Positions 25,849-34,493 of a DNA stretch of 64,000 nt are shown piece by piece. The stretch is from Pseudomonadota bacterium (GTDB lineage: Bacteria > Pseudomonadota > Gammaproteobacteria > Burkholderiales > Burkholderiaceae_B). Each line of letters starts with the position of its first letter. Within the stretch, counting starts at the first letter, position 1. The notes beneath the pieces are model-generated. The model worked only from the letters and a program-made list of their open reading frames with translations, had not been told where the DNA came from and made no database searches. The position numbers and the translations under genes were made by a program. Location of the stretch: assembly GCA_023423975.1 (NCBI GenBank), contig JAFAEO010000001.1:248001-312000 (forward strand), given 5' to 3'.

Positions 25849-25884
25849 AAACAGCAGGGTCGGGCTCCAACGGCCCTGCTGTTT
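25849..25884. terminator. Perfect inverted repeat, likely bidirectional terminator
   Basis: AAACAGCAGGG (25849-25859) pairs perfectly with CCCTGCTGTTT (25874-25884) across 14 bases. On both strands the stem is GC-rich and ends in a short T tract, so it can end transcription from the AGCS gene (+) and from the HugZ-like gene (-), which converge here. Confidence 0.65.
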
Positions 25885-25946
25885 GCAGACTCCAGCCACT
25901 TGATGGCACAACGGCAATCAGCCCGTGCCCAGGCCCGGGCAGGCGA

Positions 25947-26465
25947 TCAACGATACTGGTCGATATTTTTATCGTTCAGCGCAACCGCACCTTCAGACAG
26001 ATCCCTGGGATCAAAAACAAACGCTTTACCGAAACCTTGCACCAGCGTTGCGCGTACCGGCGTCAGGCGATACATGGTGAAATCGTCCAGGCCATCGAGC
26101 AATGCGACCGTCTTGCCAGCCCGCTGGCCAAGCAGGGTGACCGCCCGATCATGCTCGTCAGAACCCTTTTCTACCGGCGATGCTGTGACTTGGTAATTGA
26201 GGCGCAGGCGTGCATAAATATTGCGTGCCCGGCTTTCATCTTCGATCAGAAGGATATCCAGATCCGGCTGCACCTTCAGATTCTGACCGTGAACAGCAAG
26301 CGCAGAGACCAGGATATAAAACCGGCCATCCACATACGCAAAGGGCGTATAACTGGCGCACGGAGCATGCTGCGCATTGGTTGTTGCCATGATCAGGCTG
26401 AGGCACTCCCGGTGCAGCCGATCAATCTCGGGCGCCAGCGTGAGCATATCGATATTGTTACTCAT
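25947..26465 (-). CDS. HugZ/PPOX-type flavin- or haem-binding protein
   Basis: The product is 172 aa with the split-barrel PPOX fold: LSLIMATTNAQHAPCASYTPFAYVDGRFYILVS near 20-52, then HGQNLKVQPDLDILLIEDESRARNIYARLRLNY and DEHDRAVTLLGQRAG. This resembles the HugZ/haem-utilisation family more than true pyridoxamine phosphate oxidase. Those proteins bind haem or FMN in the cytoplasm and some degrade haem. The ATG at 26465 has only a weak AGAG upstream; the frame to 26675 is Ala/Arg-rich and rejected. No haem transporter is nearby, so the ligand is not certain. Confidence 0.75.
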   Translation of the reverse strand: MSNNIDMLTLAPEIDRLHRECLSLIMATTNAQHAPCASYTPFAYVDGRFYILVSALAVHGQNLKVQPDLDILLIEDESRARNIYARLRLNYQVTASPVEKGSDEHDRAVTLLGQRAGKTVALLDGLDDFTMYRLTPVRATLVQGFGKAFVFDPRDLSEGAVALNDKNIDQYR

Positions 26466-26685
26466 ATGAGACTCTTCCAAACGGTTTGAAAGGCGCTGCT
26501 GCTGGCAGCCGCATGCAAAACCAGTGCGCCTGGCACCGGAAAGTGTACCAGATCCCTGCCGTCCGGCAGTTGCTGCCGCTGGCTCGAATGGCTGCTGCGC
26601 TGGCGCACACCTGAGGCCTGCATGTGGCGTCATTAGAGGCAGGACACGGGCAACAGCCAGACACCCTGCATCCATCGAGACGGCA

Positions 26686-26725
26686 ATAAAAAACCCTGAT
26701 CTGTTGCACAGGCAATAGATCAGGG
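26686..26725 (-). terminator. Strong minus-strand intrinsic terminator
   Basis: Read on the minus strand, CCCTGATCT pairs perfectly with AGATCAGGG across 14 bases, and TTTTTTATT follows at once. No long gene lies just upstream on that strand, so it ends a short transcript that covers the small ORF at 26794-26910. On the plus strand the hairpin has no immediate T tract. Confidence 0.75.
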
Positions 26726-26793
26726 TACTACCCTTTTTACCAGAGTTTTATAAGCCGCGATCAAACGGTACGATCACGGCGCTTGTCTCGCTC

Positions 26794-26910
26794 TTAATCC
26801 CAGTATGTTTCCCTTTGGCCGCTCTTCATGGTTCCCAGCAGGGTGACTGCGTAGCAGATTTTGTCCAGGACAGAATCGAACATATCGCTGTAGAAGTGAT
26901 GGCGGTGCAT
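26794..26910 (-). CDS. Putative 38-aa small protein
   Basis: The frame encodes a 38-aa protein: MHRHHFYSDMFDSVLDK, then ICYAVTLLGTMK and a charged tail ending RETYWD. An AAGGGG sequence stands 7 bases before the ATG at 26910, and a strong intrinsic terminator lies about 70 bases beyond the stop codon on the same strand. It is shorter than usual gene calls and I do not recognise the family. The middle is mildly amphipathic and could associate with a membrane. The alternative is that the region makes a non-coding RNA with this frame present by chance. I see no other gene in the remaining part of 26466-27272. Confidence 0.4.
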   Translation of the reverse strand: MHRHHFYSDMFDSVLDKICYAVTLLGTMKSGQRETYWD

Positions 26911-27272
26911 AGTAATACCCCTTTACAAGAAAAATACACAGATTCGAGCTGTTGCGGCGAGAAAAGAAAATATTCTGTCGAAACCTCTCACCGGATATAC
27001 AGCAAGTTACGTGCCAGGTTTTTACGGCAACCATTCCGCATCAATTCGCGGTTCGTCGGGCAAGAAACGCCCCATATTAGTACAAACCCTTGGAAAGCGC
27101 CCGAATGGCTGGCGCCATGCGCCACCCTGTCGCATCATGGCGCGCTCATCACGGCGAGCACCCAGGCCTGCCTGCACGGCCCGATAGCCCCGCGTCGGCG
27201 CTAGTCGTTGTGTCAACACAGTCCGTCCGGTTATGATGACGGCAACCTTAATTGACTCACAAGGACAGAATC

Positions 27273-28100
27273 ATGATTCAGGCTTTTCTTCGACCTATGC
27301 TGGCTATGACGTGTGTGATCGGCTCATATGCGCAGGCGGCAACGCTCCAGGGTACGGCAATCTATCGCGAACGTATTGCCGCGCCGGCCGATGCCGTATT
27401 CGAAGCAAGTCTGCATCAAGTACAGCCCGACGGCACTGCCGGACCAGTAGTGGGTCATGCAGCCCTGAACCCTGCCGGCCAGACCCCGTTCAAGTTTGAA
27501 ATTGTCTACGACGCCACTATCCAGCCCGGACAGCAATATCAGGTAAGCACGGCGCTATCGGCGCAGGGCCATATCCTTTTTTCCGGCGCCGCACCGGTCA
27601 CACTGCCCCTGGCCGACAACCAGCCGCTCATGATTCTGATGAAAAAAGGCACGCCAAAAAATACAGCCGGGGCCGTGGGCGCACCTGCTGCCTCGTCCAT
27701 TGCACCCGCCACGAACCAGGAGCCGGCCAGCGCAGCAACCAAGCCCGACAGCCCGTTGCGCAATACCTACTGGAAACTGGTCACGCTGCACGGCAAGGCC
27801 GTCAAGGCGCACGATCAGCAACGTGAGGCACATATCGTGTTTTCAGCCAGCGACGATAGGCTCTCTGGGAGCAGCGGCTGCAATCATATGATGGGCGGCT
27901 TCGAAGAGAAAGGCGATCAGTTAAAGCTCAAACAGGTGGCAGGCACCATGATGGCCTGCCCGCAAGGGATGGACGTGGAAACCGCATTCCTGAATGCCCT
28001 GCTTACTGTGACACGCTATAGAATCAGCGCTGAGCATCTGGACATGCTGGATGCCGGCGGCAATATTGTGGCCGGTTTTGACGCGGTTGCCCTGCAATAA
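27273..28100 (+). CDS. Exported protein with YbaY-like and META (HslJ) domains
   Basis: The product is 275 aa. A signal peptide (MLAMTCVIGSYAQAA) is followed by a YbaY/YscW-type beta domain (GTAIYRERIAAPADAVFEASL, KFEIVYDATIQPGQQYQV, residues 27-125). After a Pro/Ala linker comes a META/HslJ domain (LRNTYWKLVTLHGKAV, LSGSSGCNHMMGGFEEKG, MACPQGMDVETAFLNAL). No lipobox cysteine is seen, so it is periplasmic rather than a lipoprotein. This combination is found in several proteobacterial envelope proteins of unknown role, some linked to heat or antibiotic stress. The ATG at 27273 has AAGGAC upstream. Confidence 0.82.
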   Translation: MIQAFLRPMLAMTCVIGSYAQAATLQGTAIYRERIAAPADAVFEASLHQVQPDGTAGPVVGHAALNPAGQTPFKFEIVYDATIQPGQQYQVSTALSAQGHILFSGAAPVTLPLADNQPLMILMKKGTPKNTAGAVGAPAASSIAPATNQEPASAATKPDSPLRNTYWKLVTLHGKAVKAHDQQREAHIVFSASDDRLSGSSGCNHMMGGFEEKGDQLKLKQVAGTMMACPQGMDVETAFLNALLTVTRYRISAEHLDMLDAGGNIVAGFDAVALQ

Positions 28101-28214
28101 GCGCGCCAGGCGCCGGTTTGTGCCTGCGCCTGTCCCATTCGGCCATGGGCGGGCCAACACCCTGACCATTGCTTCTTACATTCTTTCTTATTTGAGACGG
28201 CAAGCACATCTCCC

Positions 28215-28718
28215 ATGTATAGCATCCCTACCCTCTTTTTACACGGCATCATAATCGGCATTGCCGCAACGATTATCCTGGATATCTGGGCGCTTGTGGC
28301 AAAACGTGCCTACGATGCAGCGCCGGCCAACTGGGCGCTGGCCGGACGCTGGTTTGCCCATATGAAAGATGGTATCTATCGGCACGACAATATTGCAGAC
28401 GCCATCCCAGTTCGCGGCGAACTGGCTATCGGCTGGATAGCCCATTACGTGGTCGGTATTGTGTACGGCATTTTGGTCGTGGCTATCTGGTTCTTCCAGA
28501 ATGCCAGTTACCCGACCCTGTTCGCCCCGTTTCTGGTTGGCCTGGTGCTGGCCACCTGCGCCGCCTGGTTTCTGATGCAACCCGGCCTGGGCCTGGGCGT
28601 GGCCGCCCGCAAGACGCCGGATCCGCTGCGCATGCGACTGCGCACTCTCGTCAATCATGTGGTATTCAGTCTTGCCCTGTACCTGAGCGCGCTTGCCCTG
28701 TCCGGCTATCTGGCCTGA
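28215..28718 (+). CDS. DUF2938 family membrane protein
   Basis: The product is 167 aa with four hydrophobic helices. The pattern FLHGIIIGIAATIILDIWALVAKR, NWALAGRWFAHMKDGIYRH, ELAIGWIAHYVVGIVYG and WFLMQPGLGLGVAARKTPDP is that of the DUF2938 family of short inner-membrane proteins. No function is established for the family. It starts 114 bases after the META protein on the same strand. Its last 13 bases overlap the end of the convergent MFS gene. The ribosome binding site before the ATG at 28215 is not clear. Confidence 0.82.
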   Translation: MYSIPTLFLHGIIIGIAATIILDIWALVAKRAYDAAPANWALAGRWFAHMKDGIYRHDNIADAIPVRGELAIGWIAHYVVGIVYGILVVAIWFFQNASYPTLFAPFLVGLVLATCAAWFLMQPGLGLGVAARKTPDPLRMRLRTLVNHVVFSLALYLSALALSGYLA

Positions 28719-30100
28719 ATACGGGCCTGGCGCCGGCGCTGTTCGCGCAACTGCACTTCATGACCGTCCAGGCTGAATTGCACACGATACTGCACCAGCT
28801 TTACCGCCAGGGCCCGGTACTTGAACATGTACCGCAGCCCCACTAGCATGGCCAGCATGCCTGCCGCTGCGCCCACGCCCAACGACCAGCGGGGGCCAAA
28901 CGCATCGGCGACCCAGCCGACGATGGGCGCCCCAACGAGCGTGCCACCCAGCGCAATAGCCATGTAAATCGCCATCACCCGTCCGCGCATGGCCGCATCG
29001 GTGGACATTTGCACCGTGCTGTTCACGGTCGTATTAAAAGTCTGGGCGGCAACCCCCAGCACCACAAGCACTACACCAAAGACCCAGTAATTGGGCGAGA
29101 TGGCAGCCAGCACACACCCAAAACCGAAGATGCCCGCACCAGTTAACACATATGCAATACGTGGACGAGCCCGACGCGCGGCCAGCAACGCGCCACAAAC
29201 CGAGCCGATGGCCATGGTCGACGAAAGCAAGCCGTATTCATTAGCACCAACCTGGAAAGTTGTCACAGACATGGTCGAGATATAAATGGGAAAGTTAAGC
29301 CCGAAGGTGCCGATCAGAAAAAGCATCATGAACAGCGCTTTCAGATCAGGGCGGCTCCATACATACCGAAACCCCTGGACCAGGCTGCCCGCCGTACGCG
29401 GCGCCCGCTTGGTCCGGTTAAGGTCCTGCACTTTAAGACGCAACAGCGAGGCAATCACCGCCAAGTACGTGATGGCGTTGATCAGGAAGACCCAACCGGT
29501 GCCCACGCCGGCAATCAGCAAACCGGCAACCGCCGGGCCGATCATGCGGGCAGCATTGAAGGAGGCTGAGTTCAAGGCAACGGCATTGGACAGATCAGTA
29601 TCGCCAACCAGCTCGGAAACAAAGGTCTGGCGCGCCGGCGCATCAAAGGCCGTAACGCAGCCCAGCAAAAGCGCAAAGATATACACATGCCATAATTGCA
29701 CCAGGCCGGTGAGCGTGAGCAGCCCCAAGCCAAGCGCCAGCATACCCATGGCTGCCTGAGTGGCAATCAATAGTTTGCGCCGATCCATGTAATCGGCGGC
29801 AAGACCGGTTACAGGCAGAAGAAAAATCTGGGGACCAAACTGTAACGCCATCACAATACCCACGGCGGTGGCATTATTTTGGGTCAGATAAGTGAGCACC
29901 AGCCAGTCTTGTGCGGTACGCTGCATCCAGGTACCAACGTTGGACACAATGGCGCCCCCTGCCCAGATTCGGTAATTCCGAATGGCAAGAGATCTGAATG
30001 TGCCGCTTTTGATGGTACCCACAACTCCCCCCGGCGATGCCGAAAAATGGTTCTGAAGGTCGACGAGACGCGGGCGCTGTCGTCCCGTTCCAGTAGACAC
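28706..30100 (-). CDS. MFS transporter (DHA3/EntS-like)
   Basis: The product is up to 464 aa with about 12 membrane helices. Features of the DHA3-type efflux group are LAIRNYRIWAGGAIVSNVGTWMQ near 37, AQDWLVLTYLTQNNATAVG, GLAADYMDRRKLLIATQ (the motif-A loop) and FDAPARQTFVSELVGDTDLSNAVALNS. The start is uncertain: a GTG at 30100 gives an unusually long hydrophilic N-terminus and has no ribosome binding site. It follows a MarR gene on the same strand (60-base gap) and is probably controlled by it. The exported compound is unknown; drug or siderophore efflux is typical of the group. Confidence 0.87.
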   Translation of the reverse strand: MSTGTGRQRPRLVDLQNHFSASPGGVVGTIKSGTFRSLAIRNYRIWAGGAIVSNVGTWMQRTAQDWLVLTYLTQNNATAVGIVMALQFGPQIFLLPVTGLAADYMDRRKLLIATQAAMGMLALGLGLLTLTGLVQLWHVYIFALLLGCVTAFDAPARQTFVSELVGDTDLSNAVALNSASFNAARMIGPAVAGLLIAGVGTGWVFLINAITYLAVIASLLRLKVQDLNRTKRAPRTAGSLVQGFRYVWSRPDLKALFMMLFLIGTFGLNFPIYISTMSVTTFQVGANEYGLLSSTMAIGSVCGALLAARRARPRIAYVLTGAGIFGFGCVLAAISPNYWVFGVVLVVLGVAAQTFNTTVNSTVQMSTDAAMRGRVMAIYMAIALGGTLVGAPIVGWVADAFGPRWSLGVGAAAGMLAMLVGLRYMFKYRALAVKLVQYRVQFSLDGHEVQLREQRRRQARIQAR

Positions 30101-30159
30101 GACAGGCGACGCAAGTCGTCGGCGATGGTGCTGCGCGTAAAATACCGCCGCAGTTGCGG

Positions 30160-30612
30160 TCAGTGACTAACGAGTCGCTTGAGCAGCTCTATGGCTTTGG
30201 CCAGCGATTCCTGTTCTTTTGTGTTGTAGCAGGCGTAAATTTCCCGCACCAGCCAGTCTTCCCTGGCGGCGCGACTGGCCTGGATCATGGTGAGAAACTG
30301 CGGTGTCAGTGACAGTATGGTCTGGCGACCGTCGGCCGGATCGGGCGTACCCTTGATATGGCCTGCCGCTTCCAGCCCGGATACCGTTGCGCCCATCGAT
30401 TGCGGCCTGACACCTTCGGCGCGCGCCAAGGCAGTCACTGTGGTGGGCCCGTCGCGCTCCAGTCGCAACAATACCGAACGCTGCGAAGGGGTGAAATCCC
30501 CTGCGCTGGCCTGGGCACGCAGCTTGCGTGTAAACGAGGAAATCAGAATGCGCAATTCTGCAGCCAGTTCCGATACCCGCGCCTGTTCGGGGCTCAACGG
30601 TTTCTTATCCAT
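30160..30612 (-). CDS. MarR family transcriptional regulator
   Basis: The product is 150 aa with the MarR winged helix: DFTPSQRSVLLRLERDGPTTVTALARAEGVRPQSMGATVSGLEAAGHIKG near 40-89 and the wing DPADGRQTILSLTPQ. It binds DNA as a dimer and is usually relieved by a small aromatic ligand. The ATG is at 30612. It is the first gene of a two-gene unit with the MFS transporter, the standard arrangement for a regulator of efflux. The C-terminal dimer helix ends in ELLKRLVSH. No operator is evident, because the upstream region is short and I find no clear palindrome in it. Confidence 0.87.
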   Translation of the reverse strand: MDKKPLSPEQARVSELAAELRILISSFTRKLRAQASAGDFTPSQRSVLLRLERDGPTTVTALARAEGVRPQSMGATVSGLEAAGHIKGTPDPADGRQTILSLTPQFLTMIQASRAAREDWLVREIYACYNTKEQESLAKAIELLKRLVSH

Positions 30613-30837
30613 AGCGCCATGGTAGCAGATTAAAAGGGAAACTACAAAGGTAACCTTCTTTTCTGCCGGGCTTTTATCTTTCTGTTGATTTCAGGCTCTG
30701 GATGTCACCGGCAAGCCCCCATCCAGTCTCCGCTGGCACAGCATGCGCGTACCTATCCGGGGGCACCGGACAGGTCTGACGGACACTGCCTGGCAGGACG
30801 ACCCATGAGGCGGACAGCCCTGCCGACACGGTGACGA

Positions 30838-32676
30838 TCAGGCGACCTGGCTGTCCAGACGCTCGCGAATCTGTGCCAACTCCGTAGGCAAACGCTGCTG
30901 GAGTTTATTGAACAGTTCCTCGTGCAGACCCAGCTCACGGCGCCATTGTTCCTGCTCAATGGTAGTAATGCGCTTAAATTGCGCAGCATCAAAAGACAGC
31001 CCATCCCACGTAATATCTTCGAAGCGTGGCGATACGCCAAACAGATTTTCCTCTCCCTGGGCCGTGCCGTCGATGCGTTCCAGCATCCACTTGAGCACAC
31101 GCATATTTTCGCCAAAGCCAGGCCAGATGAACTTGCCGTTATCATCGGTCTGGAACCAGTTCACGCAGAAAATATGCGGCAGCTTCGCACCGGACTGCTC
31201 GAGCCTGCGTCCCAGATCGAGCCAGTGCTGGAAGTAAGAACTCATGTTGTAACCGCAAAACGGCAGCATGGCGAACGGGTCGCGACGCACCACGCCCTGC
31301 GCACCGGCTGCGGCGGCAGTGGTTTCTGACCCCATCGTGGCAGCCATATACACACCCTCTACCCAGTTGTGCGCCTCTGTTACCAGTGGCACGGTGTCGG
31401 ATCGGCGACCGCCAAACAGGAAGGCATCGATCGCCACGCCTGCAGGATTGTCCCATTCCGGATCGATTACCGGATTCTGGGTTGCAGCTACGGTAAAACG
31501 CGCATTGGGATGAGCAGCCTTGCGTCCCGAATCGGGAGTCCAGTCCTTGCCCTGCCAGTCAATCAGGTGCGCGGGCGCGGGACCCATGCCCTCCCACCAC
31601 ACATCGCCATCATCGGTAAGCGCAACGTTGGTAAACAACACGTTTTCGCGCAGCGAGGCCATGCAGTTGAAGTTGGTTTTCTCGTTGGTGCCAGGCGCAA
31701 CGCCGAAATAACCGGCTTCAGGATTAATGGCGTACAAACGGCCGTCCGCGCCAGGTTTGATCCAGGCAATATCGTCGCCCACAGTTGTGATTTTCCAGCC
31801 TGGCAGCGACGTCGGCGGAATCATCATCGAGAAATTGGTTTTACCGCAGGCAGAAGGGAACGCAGCTGCGACGTGCATTTTTTTACCTTCGGGCGACGTA
31901 ACACCCAGGATCAACATATGCTCGGCCATCCAGCCTTCATCACGGCCCATGTTCGAGGCAATGCGCAAGGCAAAGCATTTCTTGCCCAGCAGGGCATTGC
32001 CGCCATAGCCGGAACCATAAGACCAGATTTCACGGGTCTCTGGATAATGCACGATGTATTTGGTTTTGTTGCAGGGCCAGGAGACATCAGTCTGGTTTGG
32101 CGCCAGCGGGCTACCCACTGAATGCACACAAGGGACAAACTCACCATCGCTGCCCAGAATGTCATACACCTTGCGCCCCATTCGGGTCATCAGCCGCATA
32201 TTGACAGCCACATAGGGAGAGTCGGACAATTCGACGCCAATGTGGGCAATAGGAGAGCCCAGCGGCCCCATGGAAAAAGGAATCACATACATGGTGCGGC
32301 CACGCATACAGCCATCGAACAGGCCATCGAGCGTCTCGCGCATTTGCGCAGGCGCCTGCCAATTGTTGGTCGGGCCGGCGTCTTCTTCTTTTTCGGAACA
32401 GATATAGGTGCGGTCTTCCACCCGCGCCACATCATCGGGATCAGACCAGGCCAGATAAGAGTTGGGGCGCTTCTGAGGATTCAGTTTGCGCAGCGTACCG
32501 GATTGAACCATCAACGCACACAGGCGGTCATATTCTTCCTGGGAACCATCGCACCATTCGATACGGTCAGGCTGGGTCAGCGCGGCAATTTGCGCCACCC
32601 AGTCTTTCAGGCCGGCGTGCTGCACCCACTCGGGCGCATTGATTTGAAGTGAAGGTTCGGGACGAGCTGCATTCAT
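30838..32676 (-). CDS. pckG: GTP-type phosphoenolpyruvate carboxykinase
   Basis: The product is 612 aa, the standard length of GTP-dependent PEP carboxykinase. It converts oxaloacetate and GTP to PEP, CO2 and GDP in gluconeogenesis. Landmarks are SDPDDVARVEDRTYICSEKEEDAGPTNNW (residues about 75-105, Mn- and substrate-binding), GSGYGGNALLGKKCFALRIAS, the nucleotide loop FPSACGKTNFSMM near 286 and PGTNEKTNFNCMASLRENVLF. The ATG at 32676 has GGAG at 11 bases; the frame runs on to 32790 with no family similarity. A terminator-like hairpin lies in its leader (see 32707-32730). No other central-carbon gene is adjacent. Confidence 0.95.
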   Translation of the reverse strand: MNAARPEPSLQINAPEWVQHAGLKDWVAQIAALTQPDRIEWCDGSQEEYDRLCALMVQSGTLRKLNPQKRPNSYLAWSDPDDVARVEDRTYICSEKEEDAGPTNNWQAPAQMRETLDGLFDGCMRGRTMYVIPFSMGPLGSPIAHIGVELSDSPYVAVNMRLMTRMGRKVYDILGSDGEFVPCVHSVGSPLAPNQTDVSWPCNKTKYIVHYPETREIWSYGSGYGGNALLGKKCFALRIASNMGRDEGWMAEHMLILGVTSPEGKKMHVAAAFPSACGKTNFSMMIPPTSLPGWKITTVGDDIAWIKPGADGRLYAINPEAGYFGVAPGTNEKTNFNCMASLRENVLFTNVALTDDGDVWWEGMGPAPAHLIDWQGKDWTPDSGRKAAHPNARFTVAATQNPVIDPEWDNPAGVAIDAFLFGGRRSDTVPLVTEAHNWVEGVYMAATMGSETTAAAAGAQGVVRRDPFAMLPFCGYNMSSYFQHWLDLGRRLEQSGAKLPHIFCVNWFQTDDNGKFIWPGFGENMRVLKWMLERIDGTAQGEENLFGVSPRFEDITWDGLSFDAAQFKRITTIEQEQWRRELGLHEELFNKLQQRLPTELAQIRERLDSQVA

Positions 32677-32706
32677 AGGGTTTGGATCTCCGTATTCTGG
32701 CAAATG

Positions 32707-32735
32707 CAAAAACGCCTCCTTTGAAGGCGTCTGTT
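32707..32735 (-). promoter_or_regulatory. Terminator-like hairpin in the pckG leader
   Basis: On the minus strand ACGCCT (32730-32725) pairs with AGGCGT (32717-32712) over a 7-base loop, followed by TTTTTGC. It sits 36 bases before the pckG ATG, so a transcript that starts upstream must pass it. It may attenuate pckG or stop read-through from the MHS gene. No competing anti-terminator was worked out by eye. Confidence 0.45.
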
Positions 32736-33069
32736 GAAACGATGCCGTATGGCGCCGGACCGGGCCCGCCACAGTAACGCAGGCACGCAAAACAGTCCGG
32801 AATGACGCCTCATTCTAATACCGCATGACGATTATGTGTATGCTTTCTCCTTTATGCGTTTCAACTTGTTGCCTGTGTTACTTTCCGGACAGCATGCACA
32901 AGCATATCAATCATGACAATTGTGAATATCATTTTCTGCATCTGCACATAACCACATCACACTTGAAATTGCTCTTATCGTCCATTTAATGCTGCGTCGC
33001 ACAATTAAAACCAAGGCCCACAAACCGGCAGTTACGCCTGTCTGCGGGCCCGCAGGATGAAGTCAACGT
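32736..33069. other. Intergenic region between the MHS transporter and pckG
   Basis: I see no gene here. A palindromic CTGCGGGCCCGCAG near 33036-33050 follows the MHS stop codon but has no T tract. The AT-rich stretch at 32815-32960 probably holds the pckG promoter; a TTGAAA-like -35 lies on the minus strand near 32860. Confidence 0.4.
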
Positions 33070-34392
33070 TTAGCGTGCAGCCGCAGCAACAGCAGAGCGC
33101 GCCTCAACATTCTTGCTGTCTTTTCTGACTGTTTTGATGGACGCCGCGCTTACGGCGGAGATAATGCCTACGATGACCGTATAGGCCACCACCAGCCAGG
33201 GCTGACCGTTATTCTCGCGCAAAAGTGCCGTGGCGATCAGCGGCGTGATGCCCGAAGCAAAGATGCCGGAAAACTGATACACAAATGAAATACCCGTGTA
33301 CCTGACCCGCGTGTCAAACAATTCGCAGAACAAGGCGGCTTCCGGACCATACACCATGGCATACAGAATGCCGAAAGGAATCACAATAGAGAGCCAGACG
33401 ACAAACACGTTGTCCGAAAATGTTGTCATGAGCCAGAATGCCGGAATCGCCGAAAAACCGGTAATCAGGGAGCCCCAGAAATAAGTACGGGTGCGCCCGA
33501 GCCGGTCGGACATTGCGCCAAAATAAGGAATGAAAGCGCACATTACGATGGCGGCAATCATTACGCCGGTCAGCGCGTCGGTTCGCGACATCTCCAGGTT
33601 CTTGGTCAGATAACTGATAATGAAGACGCCGAAAATATTGAAAAATACGCCATCAATATAACGCGCACCCATGCCCTTGAGAATGTTCATTGGATAGTTC
33701 TTGATCATCTCCACAAACGGAATCTTGCTTTCCGCATTTTGCGCCTTGATCTGCGCAAACTCCGGACTTTCCTTTACAGCAAGCCGGATGTACATCCCGA
33801 CAAAGACCAGCAGCGAGGACAATAGAAAGGCGATGCGCCAGCCCCAGCTCAGGAACTGCTCATCGGTCAGCAAGGACGACAACAGCGCGACTACACCTGA
33901 AGCCAGACACAGCCCCAGAGACAGCCCGATTTGCGGCAGGGAGGCATACAATCCTTTTTTCTCTGGCGGCGCATATTCGTAGGTCATAAGCACTGCGCCA
34001 CCCCATTCTCCTCCCAGGCCGATACCCTGCAGTACACGGCAAAACAGCAGTAATGCTGGCGCCCAGATACCAATACTATCGTAAGAAGGAATCAGCCCGA
34101 TGGCCACGGTGGAAACGCCCATGATCATCAGCGTCATGATCAGTGCGCTTTTGCGCCCGACCTTGTCGCCCAGATGGCCGAAAATGATCCCACCCAGCGG
34201 GCGCGCCAGAAAGCCTACCGCAAATGTGGCATACGCCAGCAGCGTACCAATATAGGGATCTTCGCCTGGAAAATACAGTTGGTTGAACACCAGGCCGGCG
34301 ATCACCCCATATAGAAAAAAGTCATACCATTCAATCGTCGCACCTACCAGCGAGGCGGCTACGACCCTGCGCAATCCTTTCTTGTCACTCAT
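33070..34392 (-). CDS. MFS transporter, metabolite:H+ symporter (MHS) type
   Basis: The product is 440 aa with 12 helices. Landmarks of the MHS group (KgtP/ProP/ShiA-like) are ASLVGATIEWYDFFLYGVIAG near the start, FLARPLGGIIFGHLGDKVGRK (motif A), GIGLGGEWGGAVLMTYEYAP and SDRLGRTRTYFWG. These proton-driven importers bring in small organic acids or betaines. GGAG stands 6 bases before the ATG at 34392; the 4-codon longer ATG is less likely. It lies 101 bases downstream of the GMC oxidoreductase gene on the same strand and may import that enzyme's substrate, though this is inference only. Confidence 0.87.
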   Translation of the reverse strand: MSDKKGLRRVVAASLVGATIEWYDFFLYGVIAGLVFNQLYFPGEDPYIGTLLAYATFAVGFLARPLGGIIFGHLGDKVGRKSALIMTLMIMGVSTVAIGLIPSYDSIGIWAPALLLFCRVLQGIGLGGEWGGAVLMTYEYAPPEKKGLYASLPQIGLSLGLCLASGVVALLSSLLTDEQFLSWGWRIAFLLSSLLVFVGMYIRLAVKESPEFAQIKAQNAESKIPFVEMIKNYPMNILKGMGARYIDGVFFNIFGVFIISYLTKNLEMSRTDALTGVMIAAIVMCAFIPYFGAMSDRLGRTRTYFWGSLITGFSAIPAFWLMTTFSDNVFVVWLSIVIPFGILYAMVYGPEAALFCELFDTRVRYTGISFVYQFSGIFASGITPLIATALLRENNGQPWLVVAYTVIVGIISAVSAASIKTVRKDSKNVEARSAVAAAAR

Positions 34393-34493
34393 TGTTGTCT
34401 CCATGTATTGATTTATGTACAGCTTTCAGCTTTCATTGCGAACCGACATATTTCATTTGCAATTGCACGTCGTTTCGTTCTCCCTGCCGCTTG

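Noticed and set aside
26466..27272. Possible tRNA or transposon remnant in the gap after the HugZ-like gene
   Set aside because: I found no tRNA cloverleaf, no terminal inverted repeats and no transposase frame; only the short transcript unit described above.
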